Below are positions 1-5,675 of a stretch of 9,109 nucleotides of DNA, piece after piece (the stretch's first letter is position 1; each line of letters starts with the position of its first letter). The stretch spans positions 1-9,109 of the forward strand of contig DATIFN010000006.1 in NCBI GenBank assembly GCA_035455245.1, in the 5' to 3' direction. The notes below the pieces were generated by a model that was not told the DNA's origin, did no database searches, and saw nothing but the letters and a program-made list of their open reading frames with translations. The position numbers and the translations under genes were made by a program. This DNA is from UBA8516 sp035455245. GTDB lineage: Archaea > Thermoproteota > Nitrososphaeria > Nitrososphaerales > Nitrosopumilaceae.

Positions 1-230
1 GGAACGACTGTAGCCAAGATTCCTTGTGAAGTCTCCATTTCTATTCCAGACCAGTCTGTTGGAAACGTAATTCTAACTCCTACTGCATCGTTTGCATAAT
101 TGCCACTCACTTCTTTAGGCATATCAGGAACTTGGCCATATTCTTGTGCGTATGCAAAAGACAACATGGTTATTGAAAACAAAGAAAGCATTATAGCTGG
201 AATGACAAAAAATTTCAAATAATTTTTCAT
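1..230 (-). CDS. Secreted protein, N-terminal part (gene runs off the left edge)
   Basis: 76 complete codons are visible, beginning at ATG 230; the stop lies beyond the window. Residues 1-28 form a classic signal peptide: MKNYLK, a hydrophobic stretch of about 20 residues, then an ALA-type site (SFAYA-QE). The mature part has an acidic/Pro linker and then NDAVGVRITFPTDWSG, which resembles the start of PsbP-like domains common in thaumarchaeal exported proteins (recall of family pattern, not tested). The start is supported by a TATA-like box at 253-260 on the same strand, about 26 nt upstream, which would give a nearly leaderless mRNA. It lies downstream of the DUF1801 gene in the same direction, 84 nt away, and has its own promoter. 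Function unknown beyond export to the cell surface or pseudo-periplasm. Confidence 0.8.
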   Translation of the reverse strand, partial: MKNYLKFFVIPAIMLSLFSITMLSFAYAQEYGQVPDMPKEVSGNYANDAVGVRITFPTDWSGIEMETSQGILATVV

Positions 231-252
231 TACAAGGAAAAAAGAGTAATTG

Positions 253-260
253 TATAAAAA
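253..260 (-). promoter_or_regulatory. TATA-like box for the secreted-protein gene at 1-230
   Basis: Reads TTTTTATA on the minus strand. Its centre is about 26 nt upstream of ATG 230, the spacing expected if transcription starts at or next to the start codon. Confidence 0.55.
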
Positions 261-284
261 CATGATCCTAGACGCTGTTCAAAG

Positions 285-292
285 AAAAATCA
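285..292 (-). terminator. Possible oligo-T terminator of the DUF1801 gene
   Basis: On the minus strand a GATTTTTC tract lies about 25 nt after the stop codon at 315. Archaeal RNA polymerase can terminate at short T tracts. No hairpin is needed or seen. Weak call. Confidence 0.25.
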
Positions 293-314
293 ATAAACTA
301 GTAGAGAGTTGTCT

Positions 315-728
315 TTATTTTTTCTGTCCAAGTTTTACTTTTTTTCTGCTAGTTTTTAATTGTGATCTTGCTAGATTTTCTTTTGCTCCAAACTTTACAA
401 TTTTGGTAACAAGCCCAACTGGCACAGGTTGGTCTAGGGAAATTTTAATCGTCGCCTTGGAAGTCTCGTACGGTTTTAATTCATCATTAAAGGCCTGCAA
501 AACCTTTGAACGGACAAAAAGTGAGTAGTGATTTTTGAATGCTGCATACCAAACAAGCATCCCGTGAAATTTGAAAGCAGGCATCTGGTAGCTGATTACT
601 TCTTCAGCCTCAGGAACCACTTTTTTTATTGTTTGTCTTATCTTTTCCAAAGTGGCTCTTACCTCCTTAGGTAAAGTGTCAAGATATTCCTCAACAGTCT
701 TTTGATTCTGCTTTTTGTTTTCCGTCAT
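315..728 (-). CDS. YdhG/DUF1801 family protein, 137 aa
   Basis: A small cytoplasmic protein of the DUF1801 (YdhG-like) family, members of which have been annotated as putative frataxin-like iron chaperones; the biochemical role is not settled. The family signature is clear at residues 44-72: EVISYQMPAF, a HGML turn, then AAFKNHYSLF. Residues 11-36 form an amphipathic helix (TVEEYLDTLPKEVRATLEKI), and the C-terminus from about 121 is a Lys-rich tail. An in-frame ATG at 755 would add nine residues, but a TATA-like box at 754-761 overlaps that codon and sits about 29 nt upstream of ATG 728, so transcription should begin too late to include it. I therefore chose 728. It is divergent from the AlkD-like gene; no functional link is evident. 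Confidence 0.85.
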   Translation of the reverse strand: MTENKKQNQKTVEEYLDTLPKEVRATLEKIRQTIKKVVPEAEEVISYQMPAFKFHGMLVWYAAFKNHYSLFVRSKVLQAFNDELKPYETSKATIKISLDQPVPVGLVTKIVKFGAKENLARSQLKTSRKKVKLGQKK

Positions 729-753
729 GACTGTTTCTTCAACAAATATTCTC

Positions 754-761
754 ATAAATAT
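754..761 (-). promoter_or_regulatory. TATA-like box for the DUF1801 gene
   Basis: ATATTTAT on the minus strand, centred about 29 nt upstream of ATG 728. It overlaps the alternative ATG at 755, which argues for the shorter protein. Confidence 0.55.
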
Positions 762-822
762 TTCCCTTTTGCCATTGAAATTACTGTTACATCAAGTCCA
801 AAAAGATTGAAAACCAAAATCA

Positions 823-828
823 TTTATC
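823..828 (+). promoter_or_regulatory. TATA-like box for the AlkD-like gene
   Basis: TTTATC preceded by an A-rich stretch (ACCAAAATCA), centred about 29 nt upstream of ATG 855. It supports a leaderless transcript and argues against the longer open frame that extends upstream to 702. Confidence 0.5.
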
Positions 829-854
829 CAATTAAAGACCACAAGGTAAACCAA

Positions 855-1550
855 ATGTATGATTCTATAGTTTCAGAATTGGGAAAACTTGCAAACAAAA
901 ACAAAGCCAAGGTCCTGTCTGGATTTTTCAAGACTGGAAAAGGTCAATACGGAGAGGGTGATGCTTTTCTTGGAATAAAAGTACCAGATCAAAGAAAAAT
1001 TGCCAAAAAATACAAGGAAGCTAGTTTTGAAGATATCAAAAAATTACTGGGAAACAAAATACACGAGTACAGGCTGACTGGATTACTAATTTTGGTTGAA
1101 CAATTCAACAAGTCTGATGAATCACAAAGAAAAAAAATTGTAGATTTTTACTTGGATAATCTGAAAAATGTTAACAACTGGGACCTAGTTGATCTTTCTG
1201 CAGACAAGATCCTTGGAGAATATTTAATAGACAAGGACAAATCTCTGCTAAAAAAGATGGCAAGGTCAAAGAATCTATGGGAAAAACGAATAGCCATAGT
1301 TTCTACATTTGCATTCATCAAACAAAACAAGGTTAATGATACGTTGAAAATTTCAGAAATCCTAATTTCAGACAAGCATGATCTTATACAAAAAGCAGTA
1401 GGATGGATGCTAAGAGAGGTTGGAAAGAGGGACAAACAAGCAGAAGTTTCTTTTTTAAAAAGACATCACAACAAAATACCAAGAACAACACTTAGGTATG
1501 CAATAGAAAGATTTCCTGAATCTGAGCGAAAATTCTTTATGGTAAAGTAA
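855..1550 (+). CDS. AlkD-like DNA alkylation repair protein (HEAT-like glycosylase), 231 aa
   Basis: Predicted all-helical protein of the AlkC/AlkD HEAT-like superfamily, DNA glycosylases that remove N3- and N7-alkylated purines without flipping the base. The N-terminal pattern FFKTGKGQYGEGDAFLGI (residues 24-41) is typical of the family. The catalytic region NNWDLVDLSA gives W109 and D113, the same numbers as I recall for Bacillus cereus AlkD. R145 in LWEKRIAIVS and W184 in AVGWMLRE would correspond to its R148 and W187. The length of 231 aa is close to the usual 230-240. The frame is open upstream to 702, but the preceding 51 residues do not resemble the family, and the TATA-like box at 823-828 places the mRNA start near ATG 855. 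It is divergent from the DUF1801 gene and convergent with the Cys-rich gene at 1628-1750. Confidence 0.9.
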   Translation: MYDSIVSELGKLANKNKAKVLSGFFKTGKGQYGEGDAFLGIKVPDQRKIAKKYKEASFEDIKKLLGNKIHEYRLTGLLILVEQFNKSDESQRKKIVDFYLDNLKNVNNWDLVDLSADKILGEYLIDKDKSLLKKMARSKNLWEKRIAIVSTFAFIKQNKVNDTLKISEILISDKHDLIQKAVGWMLREVGKRDKQAEVSFLKRHHNKIPRTTLRYAIERFPESERKFFMVK

Positions 1551-1627
1551 AACTCAATTCTTTTTTGCAGGTTTCTTGACTGCCTTTAACACCTGATAAC
1601 CCAGTATGTACCAAATATTGGATCCAA

Positions 1628-1750
1628 TTACCTACCATAGGGATCATCGCTTTCCTTTGGTTTGTTGATATAATCACCAAACTGATTTTCATCACATGTA
1701 CAAGACCCTAGAGTTTTCTTACAAAACCTACAGCGTTCAACCATTTTCAT
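1628..1750 (-). CDS. Small Cys-rich, probably zinc-binding protein, 40 aa
   Basis: A short complete frame: ATG 1750, stop TAA at 1628-1630. The protein begins MKMVERCRFCKKTLGSCTCD, giving CxxC (residues 7 and 10) and CxC (17 and 19), spacing suited to one tetrahedral Zn site in a minimal zinc knuckle. The remainder, NQFGDYINKPKESDDPYGR, is polar and acidic and looks like a disordered tail. A second ATG at 1744 (Met3) is possible and fits a leaderless mRNA better, since a TATA-like box at 1767-1774 lies about 27 nt upstream of it. The regular cysteine spacing in so short an ORF makes chance unlikely. Function unknown; candidates are a nucleic-acid-binding or adaptor peptide. It faces the AlkD-like gene tail to tail, 77 nt apart. 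Confidence 0.7.
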   Translation of the reverse strand: MKMVERCRFCKKTLGSCTCDENQFGDYINKPKESDDPYGR

Positions 1751-1766
1751 GACCTACAAATTCATA

Positions 1767-1774
1767 ATATTAAA
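1767..1774 (-). promoter_or_regulatory. TATA-like box for the 40-aa Cys-rich gene
   Basis: TTTAATAT on the minus strand, about 27 nt upstream of Met3 (1744) and 21 nt upstream of Met1 (1750). Confidence 0.4.
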
Positions 1775-1917
1775 ATCATTTTTTTCAAGTAACCACGATC
1801 AGATCATCAATCTAATCATTACACAGATTTTCATTTCAGATGATCGACGTTTTATTTTTCAACAAAAAAGATCAAATTTCAAATTTTGGTTATTAAAGAA
1901 TCTTTCCCACCAAAGAC

Positions 1918-1925
1918 TTTATTAT
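1918..1925 (+). promoter_or_regulatory. TATA-like box ahead of the micro-ORF
   Basis: TTTATTAT centred about 29 nt upstream of ATG 1951, the same geometry as other promoters in the window. Confidence 0.35.
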
Positions 1926-1950
1926 TTGTAGTAATAGTGTGCCTGACTGA

Positions 1951-2019
1951 ATGCACGATTCAAAAGTGAACAATAAGCTAGCCTATTGTGATGAACGATT
2001 CATTCCACATATTTATTAA
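1951..2019 (+). CDS. Possible leaderless micro-ORF, 22 aa
   Basis: ATG 1951 to TAA 2017-2019 encodes 22 residues beginning MHDSKVNNKLAYCDERF, polar with one Cys and no recognisable motif. The only positive evidence is position: a TTTATTAT box lies about 29 nt upstream of the ATG, as for the better-supported genes here. Its end overlaps the TATA-like box of the zinc-ribbon-like gene, so transcription through it could interfere with that promoter. It may equally be a chance frame or a leader for the downstream gene, with which it is not in phase. Low confidence. Confidence 0.25.
   Translation: MHDSKVNNKLAYCDERFIPHIY
1970..1989. repeat. 20-bp imperfect dyad, operator-like
   Basis: ACAATAAGCTAGCCTATTGT pairs with its reverse complement except for one symmetric position pair (A at 6, C at 15). 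It lies about 22 nt upstream of the TATA-like box of the zinc-ribbon-like gene, where an archaeal activator or repressor could bind, and inside the candidate micro-ORF. Confidence 0.45.
2012..2019 (+). promoter_or_regulatory. TATA-like box for the zinc-ribbon-like gene
   Basis: TTTATTAA, centred about 27 nt upstream of ATG 2042. It decides the start: the longer frame from ATG 1988 would need a transcript that begins well upstream. Confidence 0.55.
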
Positions 2020-2041
2020 CAAAATCGAAGCTAAATTTTTT

Positions 2042-2221
2042 ATGGAACAGAGATTAACATGCGGAAATCACTCCGAGGAAATAGTCCTAGATCAAATTGG
2101 ATGGAATCACTTTAACTGTCCAAAATGCGGTAGTGATTATTCCATTGGAAGAAAAGTTGTATTACTAGATCCAGAGCCTGTACCATCTAGAAACAAAAAA
2201 CAAATTTTTGGATTGTTCTAA
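2042..2221 (+). CDS. Small zinc-ribbon-like protein, 59 aa
   Basis: The protein starts MEQRLTCGNHSEEIVLDQ and carries C7-x2-H10 followed 15 residues later by C26-P-K-C29-G, a plausible CCHC zinc site of the rubredoxin-knuckle type (the CPKCG loop is typical). Hydrophobic and aromatic residues between the two halves (IVLDQIGWNHFN) would form the small beta-ribbon. The C-terminus is Pro-rich and then basic (PSRNKKQIFGLF). The open frame continues upstream to ATG 1988, but the TATA-like box at 2012-2019 falls inside that extension and points to ATG 2042. Small zinc ribbons of this kind are often nucleic-acid-binding or subunit-bridging proteins in archaea; the partner here is unknown. Cytoplasmic, monocistronic. 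Confidence 0.8.
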   Translation: MEQRLTCGNHSEEIVLDQIGWNHFNCPKCGSDYSIGRKVVLLDPEPVPSRNKKQIFGLF

Positions 2222-2268
2222 AATTTAATTATTATAATTAAAATTAATATTCAATTAAGATCCACCAA
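2222..2268. other. Very AT-rich spacer after the zinc-ribbon-like gene
   Basis: Almost only A and T, with an imperfect mirror-dyad core TTTAATTATTATAATTAAA (2224-2242). It could end the upstream transcript or simply be a flexible AT-rich spacer. No ORF. Confidence 0.3.
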
Positions 2269-2290
2269 AGGTTTCAATATGTCGTAAACC

Positions 2291-2298
2291 TTTAGGTT
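2291..2298 (+). promoter_or_regulatory. Weak TATA-like box for the gene at 2322
   Basis: TTTAGGTT preceded by TAAACC (possible BRE), centred about 27 nt upstream of the TTG start. The sequence match is poor; spacing is the main support. Confidence 0.3.
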
Positions 2299-2321
2299 AA
2301 GATAACACCAGTAGTTTTTGC

Positions 2322-2756
2322 TTGAGAAAAAATACACTTGTAAAGATCATTACAATGACATTTTTCGTCTTTGGAATATCAAGTGGATTATTGATCCTTT
2401 ATGATTATCTACAGAGTCCGCATTTGATATCAAAAGAACAAGCCTTTGCTATAGCAACAGGAGCAGGTAACTGGAGTAGAAATTTCCTTGATGATAAAAC
2501 CGTAGATATGAAATTATTGCATGTGAAAACAAGTGAATTTGCATTCAGAGTCGATGAAAAAACCCTGAAGGAAATTGCCCCTTTTTGTCCACAAAAAAGT
2601 CCCTGCATAGAACCCTATGAGATTAATGGGCATGGTCTTGAGGAGGGACAATACGTCTGGATGGTTACGGTCACAGGCCAACCACCTGCCATACTTTCAG
2701 GTCGTACATGGGGATTTATTATTGACGCAAAAAACGGTCAGGTTCTACAAGGTTAG
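2322..2756 (+). CDS. Membrane-anchored or exported protein with PepSY-like C-terminus, 144 aa
   Basis: Starts at TTG 2322 (MRKNTLVKII). Residues 7-30 are one strongly hydrophobic segment behind a basic N-terminus, so the protein is either anchored by an uncleaved helix or exported; no clear cleavage site follows. From residue 36, ISKEQAFAIATGAG resembles the first helix of PepSY-type domains, and the end (YVWMVTVTG, then GRTWGFIIDAKNGQVLQG, 111-144) matches the usual strand pair with a D-A-K-N-G-Q turn. Between them, C89 and C95 (CPQKSPC) could form a disulphide, which fits an extracytoplasmic location. I infer a small surface protein, perhaps an inhibitor or accessory factor given the protease gene 1.6 kb away, but that is speculative. 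The C-terminal fold assignment is moderate only. Confidence 0.75.
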   Translation: MRKNTLVKIITMTFFVFGISSGLLILYDYLQSPHLISKEQAFAIATGAGNWSRNFLDDKTVDMKLLHVKTSEFAFRVDEKTLKEIAPFCPQKSPCIEPYEINGHGLEEGQYVWMVTVTGQPPAILSGRTWGFIIDAKNGQVLQG

Positions 2757-2876
2757 AATTCTTGTTGCCCTTCCAATTAATTCTCTGTAGGATGAATTAT
2801 CTTTTGACCATAATTTGATAACTCCGCCCATACATCATTTTGATTTTCATTATGAAAAATATTTGTGAACTAAAAT
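2757..2876. other. Convergent intergenic spacer, no gene seen
   Basis: 120 nt between the tail-to-tail genes ending at 2756 and 2877. No hairpin or long T tract stands out. A 30-codon open frame on the minus strand (2777-2869) has no start codon. Confidence 0.5.
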
Positions 2877-4148
2877 CTAAATTTTCATTATTCCATTGGC
2901 TATCAAATATTGAATTCCTACTACAAACTCATTATCTGATATTTTTCCATTTGCCCACCAGTCAGCATTTGTTTTAACCCAAGCAGGAATTTTTTGTACT
3001 GAGGTTTCGCCTTTTTTCGTTTCAGGAATCTTCATTATTTTTTCTTTTATTAGAAATTGAAGTCCTTGTACAAAATCAGCATCTGCAATCTGTCCTTGTG
3101 ACCACCATCTGGCATTATTCTTTATCCATGCCGGAATTTCTCCAACATTTTTTGGTGCAGTCTTTAGATGCAATATTTGATTTGTTCCCATGTCAGCTGC
3201 AAAAATTTCACCAGCATGATTAATTTCCAGCCCCCTGATGGTTGTTCCGGCAAACCAATCTTCTTGGATCTTCCCATCAGAATCTAGTTCCCATATCTTG
3301 CCAACATTTCCACCTGCACCATAATATGTTGGGCCTGTGTCGTGAGCTTTTGCGTCATCATTTGAAATAAATATTTTTCCTGACGAATCTACCGCAATAG
3401 ACTCTGGAACAATTTTAATCCCATGATTATCATAGATTGGTTCTGTTAAATCAATCAGTTTACCATCAGGATCAAATTTTTGTATTCTATAGTTATTTGA
3501 ATCTGCAACGTATACATTTTGTAATTCATCTACAAACACTCCCTTTGGATTCAAAAACTCGCTCTCGTTTTTTCCCTTGCTGCCCCAAGTTTCTACGAGA
3601 AGGCCGTTCTCATCTATCTTTAGGATTCGACTTCCAGCCATGTCCGCTATGTAGATGTTACCATTGTCATCAATATCAAACCCGAGGATTCCATCTATGC
3701 TGCTAAATTGTCCCTTGCCATCTGATGGCCAAGTCATGACCAGTTTTTTGCTAGAATCATATTTGAAAATCTTGTTAACGTCAGGTGAAATTATAAACAC
3801 ATTTCCATCTTTATCAACTTCCAGTCCTGAAGCTTGTCTAAATCCAGTCAGCGTATCCCAGTTGCTAATAATTTTTCCAGTTGGATCAATGACCCTTATT
3901 CTATTTGCAGAATGTAAAACATACATGTTGTCGTTACTGTCAAATGCAATGTCTACAGGTTTTAGCACTTGAGATTTTGAAAAAATCTCCCAAGGACCAC
4001 TGTCTTCATTTCCTGTCTGATTTTCAGATGATATAGTTGGAACTTCAGCATATCCTACACTAGGTAGAATAACTATAGTCAGCGCAACTAGCAAAAGGAG
4101 GATTGTATATTGACTCATGGTAAATCGTTTTGTCAAAAAATTACTCAT
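2877..4148 (-). CDS. Secreted NHL-repeat beta-propeller protein with two C-terminal IPxW repeats, 423 aa
   Basis: A signal peptide spans about residues 1-35 (TKRF..., hydrophobic core YTILLLLVALTIVIL, then VGYAEV). Residues 60-330 hold six NHL-type blades, each with the pattern of a hydrophobic strand, D-x-x-G-N-h-Y-h-A-D and I-x-K-h-D; clear copies are at about 63-97, 106-140, 152-189, 199-233, 249-298 and 304-330. Such propellers bind proteins, sugars or other ligands. The C-terminus has two 37-residue repeats (338-374 and 387-423) joined by a Lys-rich linker; repeats of this kind recur in thaumarchaeal exported proteins. A second Met at residue 11 (position 4118) is possible: a TATA-like box at 4159-4165 would put the mRNA start near 4136. 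I kept 4148 because the extra residues supply the basic n-region (KR). Shares an intergenic region with the protease gene. Confidence 0.9.
   Translation of the reverse strand: MSNFLTKRFTMSQYTILLLLVALTIVILPSVGYAEVPTISSENQTGNEDSGPWEIFSKSQVLKPVDIAFDSNDNMYVLHSANRIRVIDPTGKIISNWDTLTGFRQASGLEVDKDGNVFIISPDVNKIFKYDSSKKLVMTWPSDGKGQFSSIDGILGFDIDDNGNIYIADMAGSRILKIDENGLLVETWGSKGKNESEFLNPKGVFVDELQNVYVADSNNYRIQKFDPDGKLIDLTEPIYDNHGIKIVPESIAVDSSGKIFISNDDAKAHDTGPTYYGAGGNVGKIWELDSDGKIQEDWFAGTTIRGLEINHAGEIFAADMGTNQILHLKTAPKNVGEIPAWIKNNARWWSQGQIADADFVQGLQFLIKEKIMKIPETKKGETSVQKIPAWVKTNADWWANGKISDNEFVVGIQYLIANGIMKI
2880..2990 (-). repeat. C-terminal 37-residue repeat, copy 2
   Basis: Residues 387-423 of the NHL protein: IPAWVKTNADWW, GKISDNEFVVGIQYLI, NGIMKI. 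It aligns with copy 1 without gaps and ends at the stop codon. Confidence 0.85.
3027..3137 (-). repeat. C-terminal 37-residue repeat, copy 1
   Basis: Residues 338-374 of the NHL protein: IPAWIKNNARWW, GQIADADFVQGLQFLI, EKIMKI. Identical positions with copy 2 include IPAW, the N-A pair before WW, G at 15, I, D, FV, G and the IMKI end. Confidence 0.85.
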
Positions 4149-4158
4149 ACTTTATTTC

Positions 4159-4165
4159 AGATAAA
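4159..4165 (-). promoter_or_regulatory. TATA-like box for the NHL-protein gene
   Basis: TTTATCT on the minus strand. The expected transcription start is near 4136, between the two candidate Met codons at 4148 and 4118, so it favours the shorter protein with a leader of about 18 nt. Confidence 0.4.
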
Positions 4166-4316
4166 CTTTGGGTAGCAATGATATGACAAAATTATTACTG
4201 CAAGTACAATTCATTTTATGATCTGTACTGTTTTGGCGTTTTGTAGTTTTTTTGTGAAAGTGATCAATTATCTTCCTCCCAAAACTGGAAATGTTCTCAT
4301 AACTTACTTGCAAATC

Positions 4317-4324
4317 TTTAAATA
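4317..4324 (+). promoter_or_regulatory. TATA box for the subtilisin-like protease gene
   Basis: TTTAAATA, a good archaeal TATA box, centred about 28 nt upstream of the TTG codon at 4349. It predicts a leaderless mRNA that starts at a TTG initiation codon. Confidence 0.65.
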
Positions 4325-4348
4325 CAAATTTTCAAATGTTGTACATAC

Positions 4349-5578
4349 TTGAAAAACAAATTATTCCTTACAATGTTTTCCATAGCACTTGCATCTTTAA
4401 TCATGATATCTCCTGCACTGACATATGCTGCACATCCAAATACCAACAAGATCCAAGGTCAATACATCATAGTTCTGTCAGATGATTCTGATCTTCCAAA
4501 TGAGGTAGGCAAGGCAAAGGCAAAAGGTGCAGAAATATTAGACACTTACGAGCACTCAATCAAGGGATTCGCAATCAAAGTCCACAATGACCGAGTCATT
4601 GAAACCCTCATGGAGAACAACCCCTCAATTTTATACATAGAACCAGATTATGAGATGCAAACATTTTCACAAAGTCTCCCAACTGGAATAAACAGAATGG
4701 ATGCTGATCTTAGCTCCACTGCAAGTGGTAATGGCGCAGGCAGTGTGAATGTCGATATCGCAATAATTGATACTGGAATAGATTTAACACATCCTGATCT
4801 TAATGTCTACAAACAGGTCACGTTTGTAAAGGGAACAAAAACAGGAAATGACGATAACGGACATGGAACACATGTTGCTGGAATTGCTGCTGCTAAAGAC
4901 AACTCAGATGGTGTAGTCGGGGTTGCTCCTGGCGCAAGACTTTGGGCAATCAAAGTTCTTGACAGAAATGGCTCTGGTGCGCTGTCAAATGTAATCAAAG
5001 GAATTGACTATGCTACTTCTCATGCTACCGAAATCGATGTTGCAAACATGAGTCTTGGTTGTGAATGTTCCTCCTCAGCTTTGGATGCTGCAATAACAAA
5101 ATCTGTTGCAGCAGGAATCACGGATGTAGTGGCTGCAGGAAACAATGCAAAAGATGCTGCGACATTTTCTCCTGCGAACCATCCTAGTGTAATTGCAGTT
5201 TCAGCTATAGCAGACTCGGACGGAAAATGTGGTGGACTAGGCACTTCAACCTCATATGGGGCAGATGACACATTTGCAAGCTTTTCAAACTTTGGTGCGG
5301 TAGTAGATATTGCAGCACCGGGAGTTCAAATCTATTCTACATACAAATCCGGTTCATTTGCGACTCTGAGTGGCACAAGTATGGCATCGCCACATGTAGC
5401 AGGAGCTGCAGCATTATTCAAAACATCAAATCCATCTGCTACTCCTCTAGATGTCAAAAACTCACTAAAATCAAACGGTTCAACAGCAGGTTTAACTTGT
5501 GATGGTAATGGGCATGGCTACTTTGGTGGCGACAATGATGGAATTGCAGAACCATTGGTGTATGTAAAAAATTATTAA
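4349..5578 (+). CDS. Secreted subtilisin-like serine protease (peptidase S8) with I9 propeptide, 409 aa
   Basis: Initiates at TTG 4349. Residues 1-27 are a signal peptide (KNK, hydrophobic core, LTYA-AHP). Residues about 37-103 form an I9-type inhibitor propeptide (QYIIVLSDDSDL ... KGFAIKV ... LYIEPDYEM) that should fold the enzyme and be clipped off. The catalytic domain follows, with D141 in AIIDTGID, H172 in NGHGTHVAGIA, oxyanion N265 in VAAGNN and nucleophile S344 in SGTSMASPHVAGAAAL; all four key residues are intact, so the enzyme should be active. The size and order match secreted subtilases of the proteinase K/thermitase type. Four cysteines (238, 240, 294, 384) may form disulphides; the C-x-C at 238/240 is unusual. 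No C-terminal anchor is present, so it is probably released or loosely held. Divergent from the NHL-protein gene. Confidence 0.95.
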   Translation: MKNKLFLTMFSIALASLIMISPALTYAAHPNTNKIQGQYIIVLSDDSDLPNEVGKAKAKGAEILDTYEHSIKGFAIKVHNDRVIETLMENNPSILYIEPDYEMQTFSQSLPTGINRMDADLSSTASGNGAGSVNVDIAIIDTGIDLTHPDLNVYKQVTFVKGTKTGNDDNGHGTHVAGIAAAKDNSDGVVGVAPGARLWAIKVLDRNGSGALSNVIKGIDYATSHATEIDVANMSLGCECSSSALDAAITKSVAAGITDVVAAGNNAKDAATFSPANHPSVIAVSAIADSDGKCGGLGTSTSYGADDTFASFSNFGAVVDIAAPGVQIYSTYKSGSFATLSGTSMASPHVAGAAALFKTSNPSATPLDVKNSLKSNGSTAGLTCDGNGHGYFGGDNDGIAEPLVYVKNY

Positions 5579-5613
5579 AATATAACTGGAAGCAAAAATC
5601 AATATAATGACAG

Positions 5614-5630
5614 TTATCAATTTTTGATAA
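5614..5630 (+). terminator. Hairpin after the protease gene, possible terminator
   Basis: TTATCAATTTTTGATAA: a perfect 7-bp inverted repeat around TTT, with a five-T run across the loop and second arm, 36 nt after the protease stop codon. The stem is AT-rich and therefore weak; the T run may matter more. Confidence 0.4.
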
Positions 5631-5675
5631 ATAAAATCCAATTCCTTTAAAACATAATCTTCTAAAAATCATAGG

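Larger units (their letters stand above)
1751..2041. other. Divergent intergenic region between two small Cys-rich genes
   Basis: 291 nt that drive a Cys-rich gene leftward and a zinc-ribbon-like gene rightward. It holds TATA-like boxes at 1767-1774 (-), 1918-1925 (+) and 2012-2019 (+), a 20-bp imperfect dyad at 1970-1989, and a possible 22-codon micro-ORF at 1951-2019. The 60-codon open frame at 1749-1931 (+) has no family resemblance and I do not regard it as a gene. Confidence 0.6.
4149..4348. other. Divergent intergenic region of NHL-protein and protease genes
   Basis: 200 nt with promoters pointing both ways: a TTTATCT box leftward at 4159-4165 and TTTAAATA rightward at 4317-4324. No ORF and no strong dyad between them. 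The pairing allows shared control of the two secreted proteins. Confidence 0.55.

Noticed and set aside
250..528. 92-codon plus-strand frame opposite the DUF1801 gene
   Set aside because: Antisense shadow of a well-supported family member; no family features of its own.
702..854. N-terminal extension of the AlkD-like frame
   Set aside because: The 51 extra residues do not resemble the family, overlap the divergent gene's start and promoter, and lie upstream of the TATA-like box at 823-828.
1802..1845. Inverted GATCATC / GATGATC pair
   Set aside because: Only 7 bp with a 30-nt spacer and no extension; not distinguishable from chance.
1749..1931. 60-codon open frame on the plus strand
   Set aside because: Low-complexity, AT-driven composition, no promoter or ribosome-binding site, and it overlaps the promoter of the Cys-rich gene.
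2777..2869. 30-codon minus-strand frame (NENQNDVWAELSNYGQKI...)
   Set aside because: It looks protein-like but has no start codon and is bounded by a stop just past the NHL gene. Could be a decayed fragment, but chance is not excluded.
4199..4312. Inverted 7-mers TGCAAGT and ACTTGCA in the divergent promoter region
   Set aside because: About 100 nt apart and unsupported by flanking symmetry; likely chance in AT-rich DNA.
5322..5340. GTTCAAATC resembling a tRNA T-loop
   Set aside because: It lies inside the protease catalytic domain and no acceptor or anticodon stem can be built around it.
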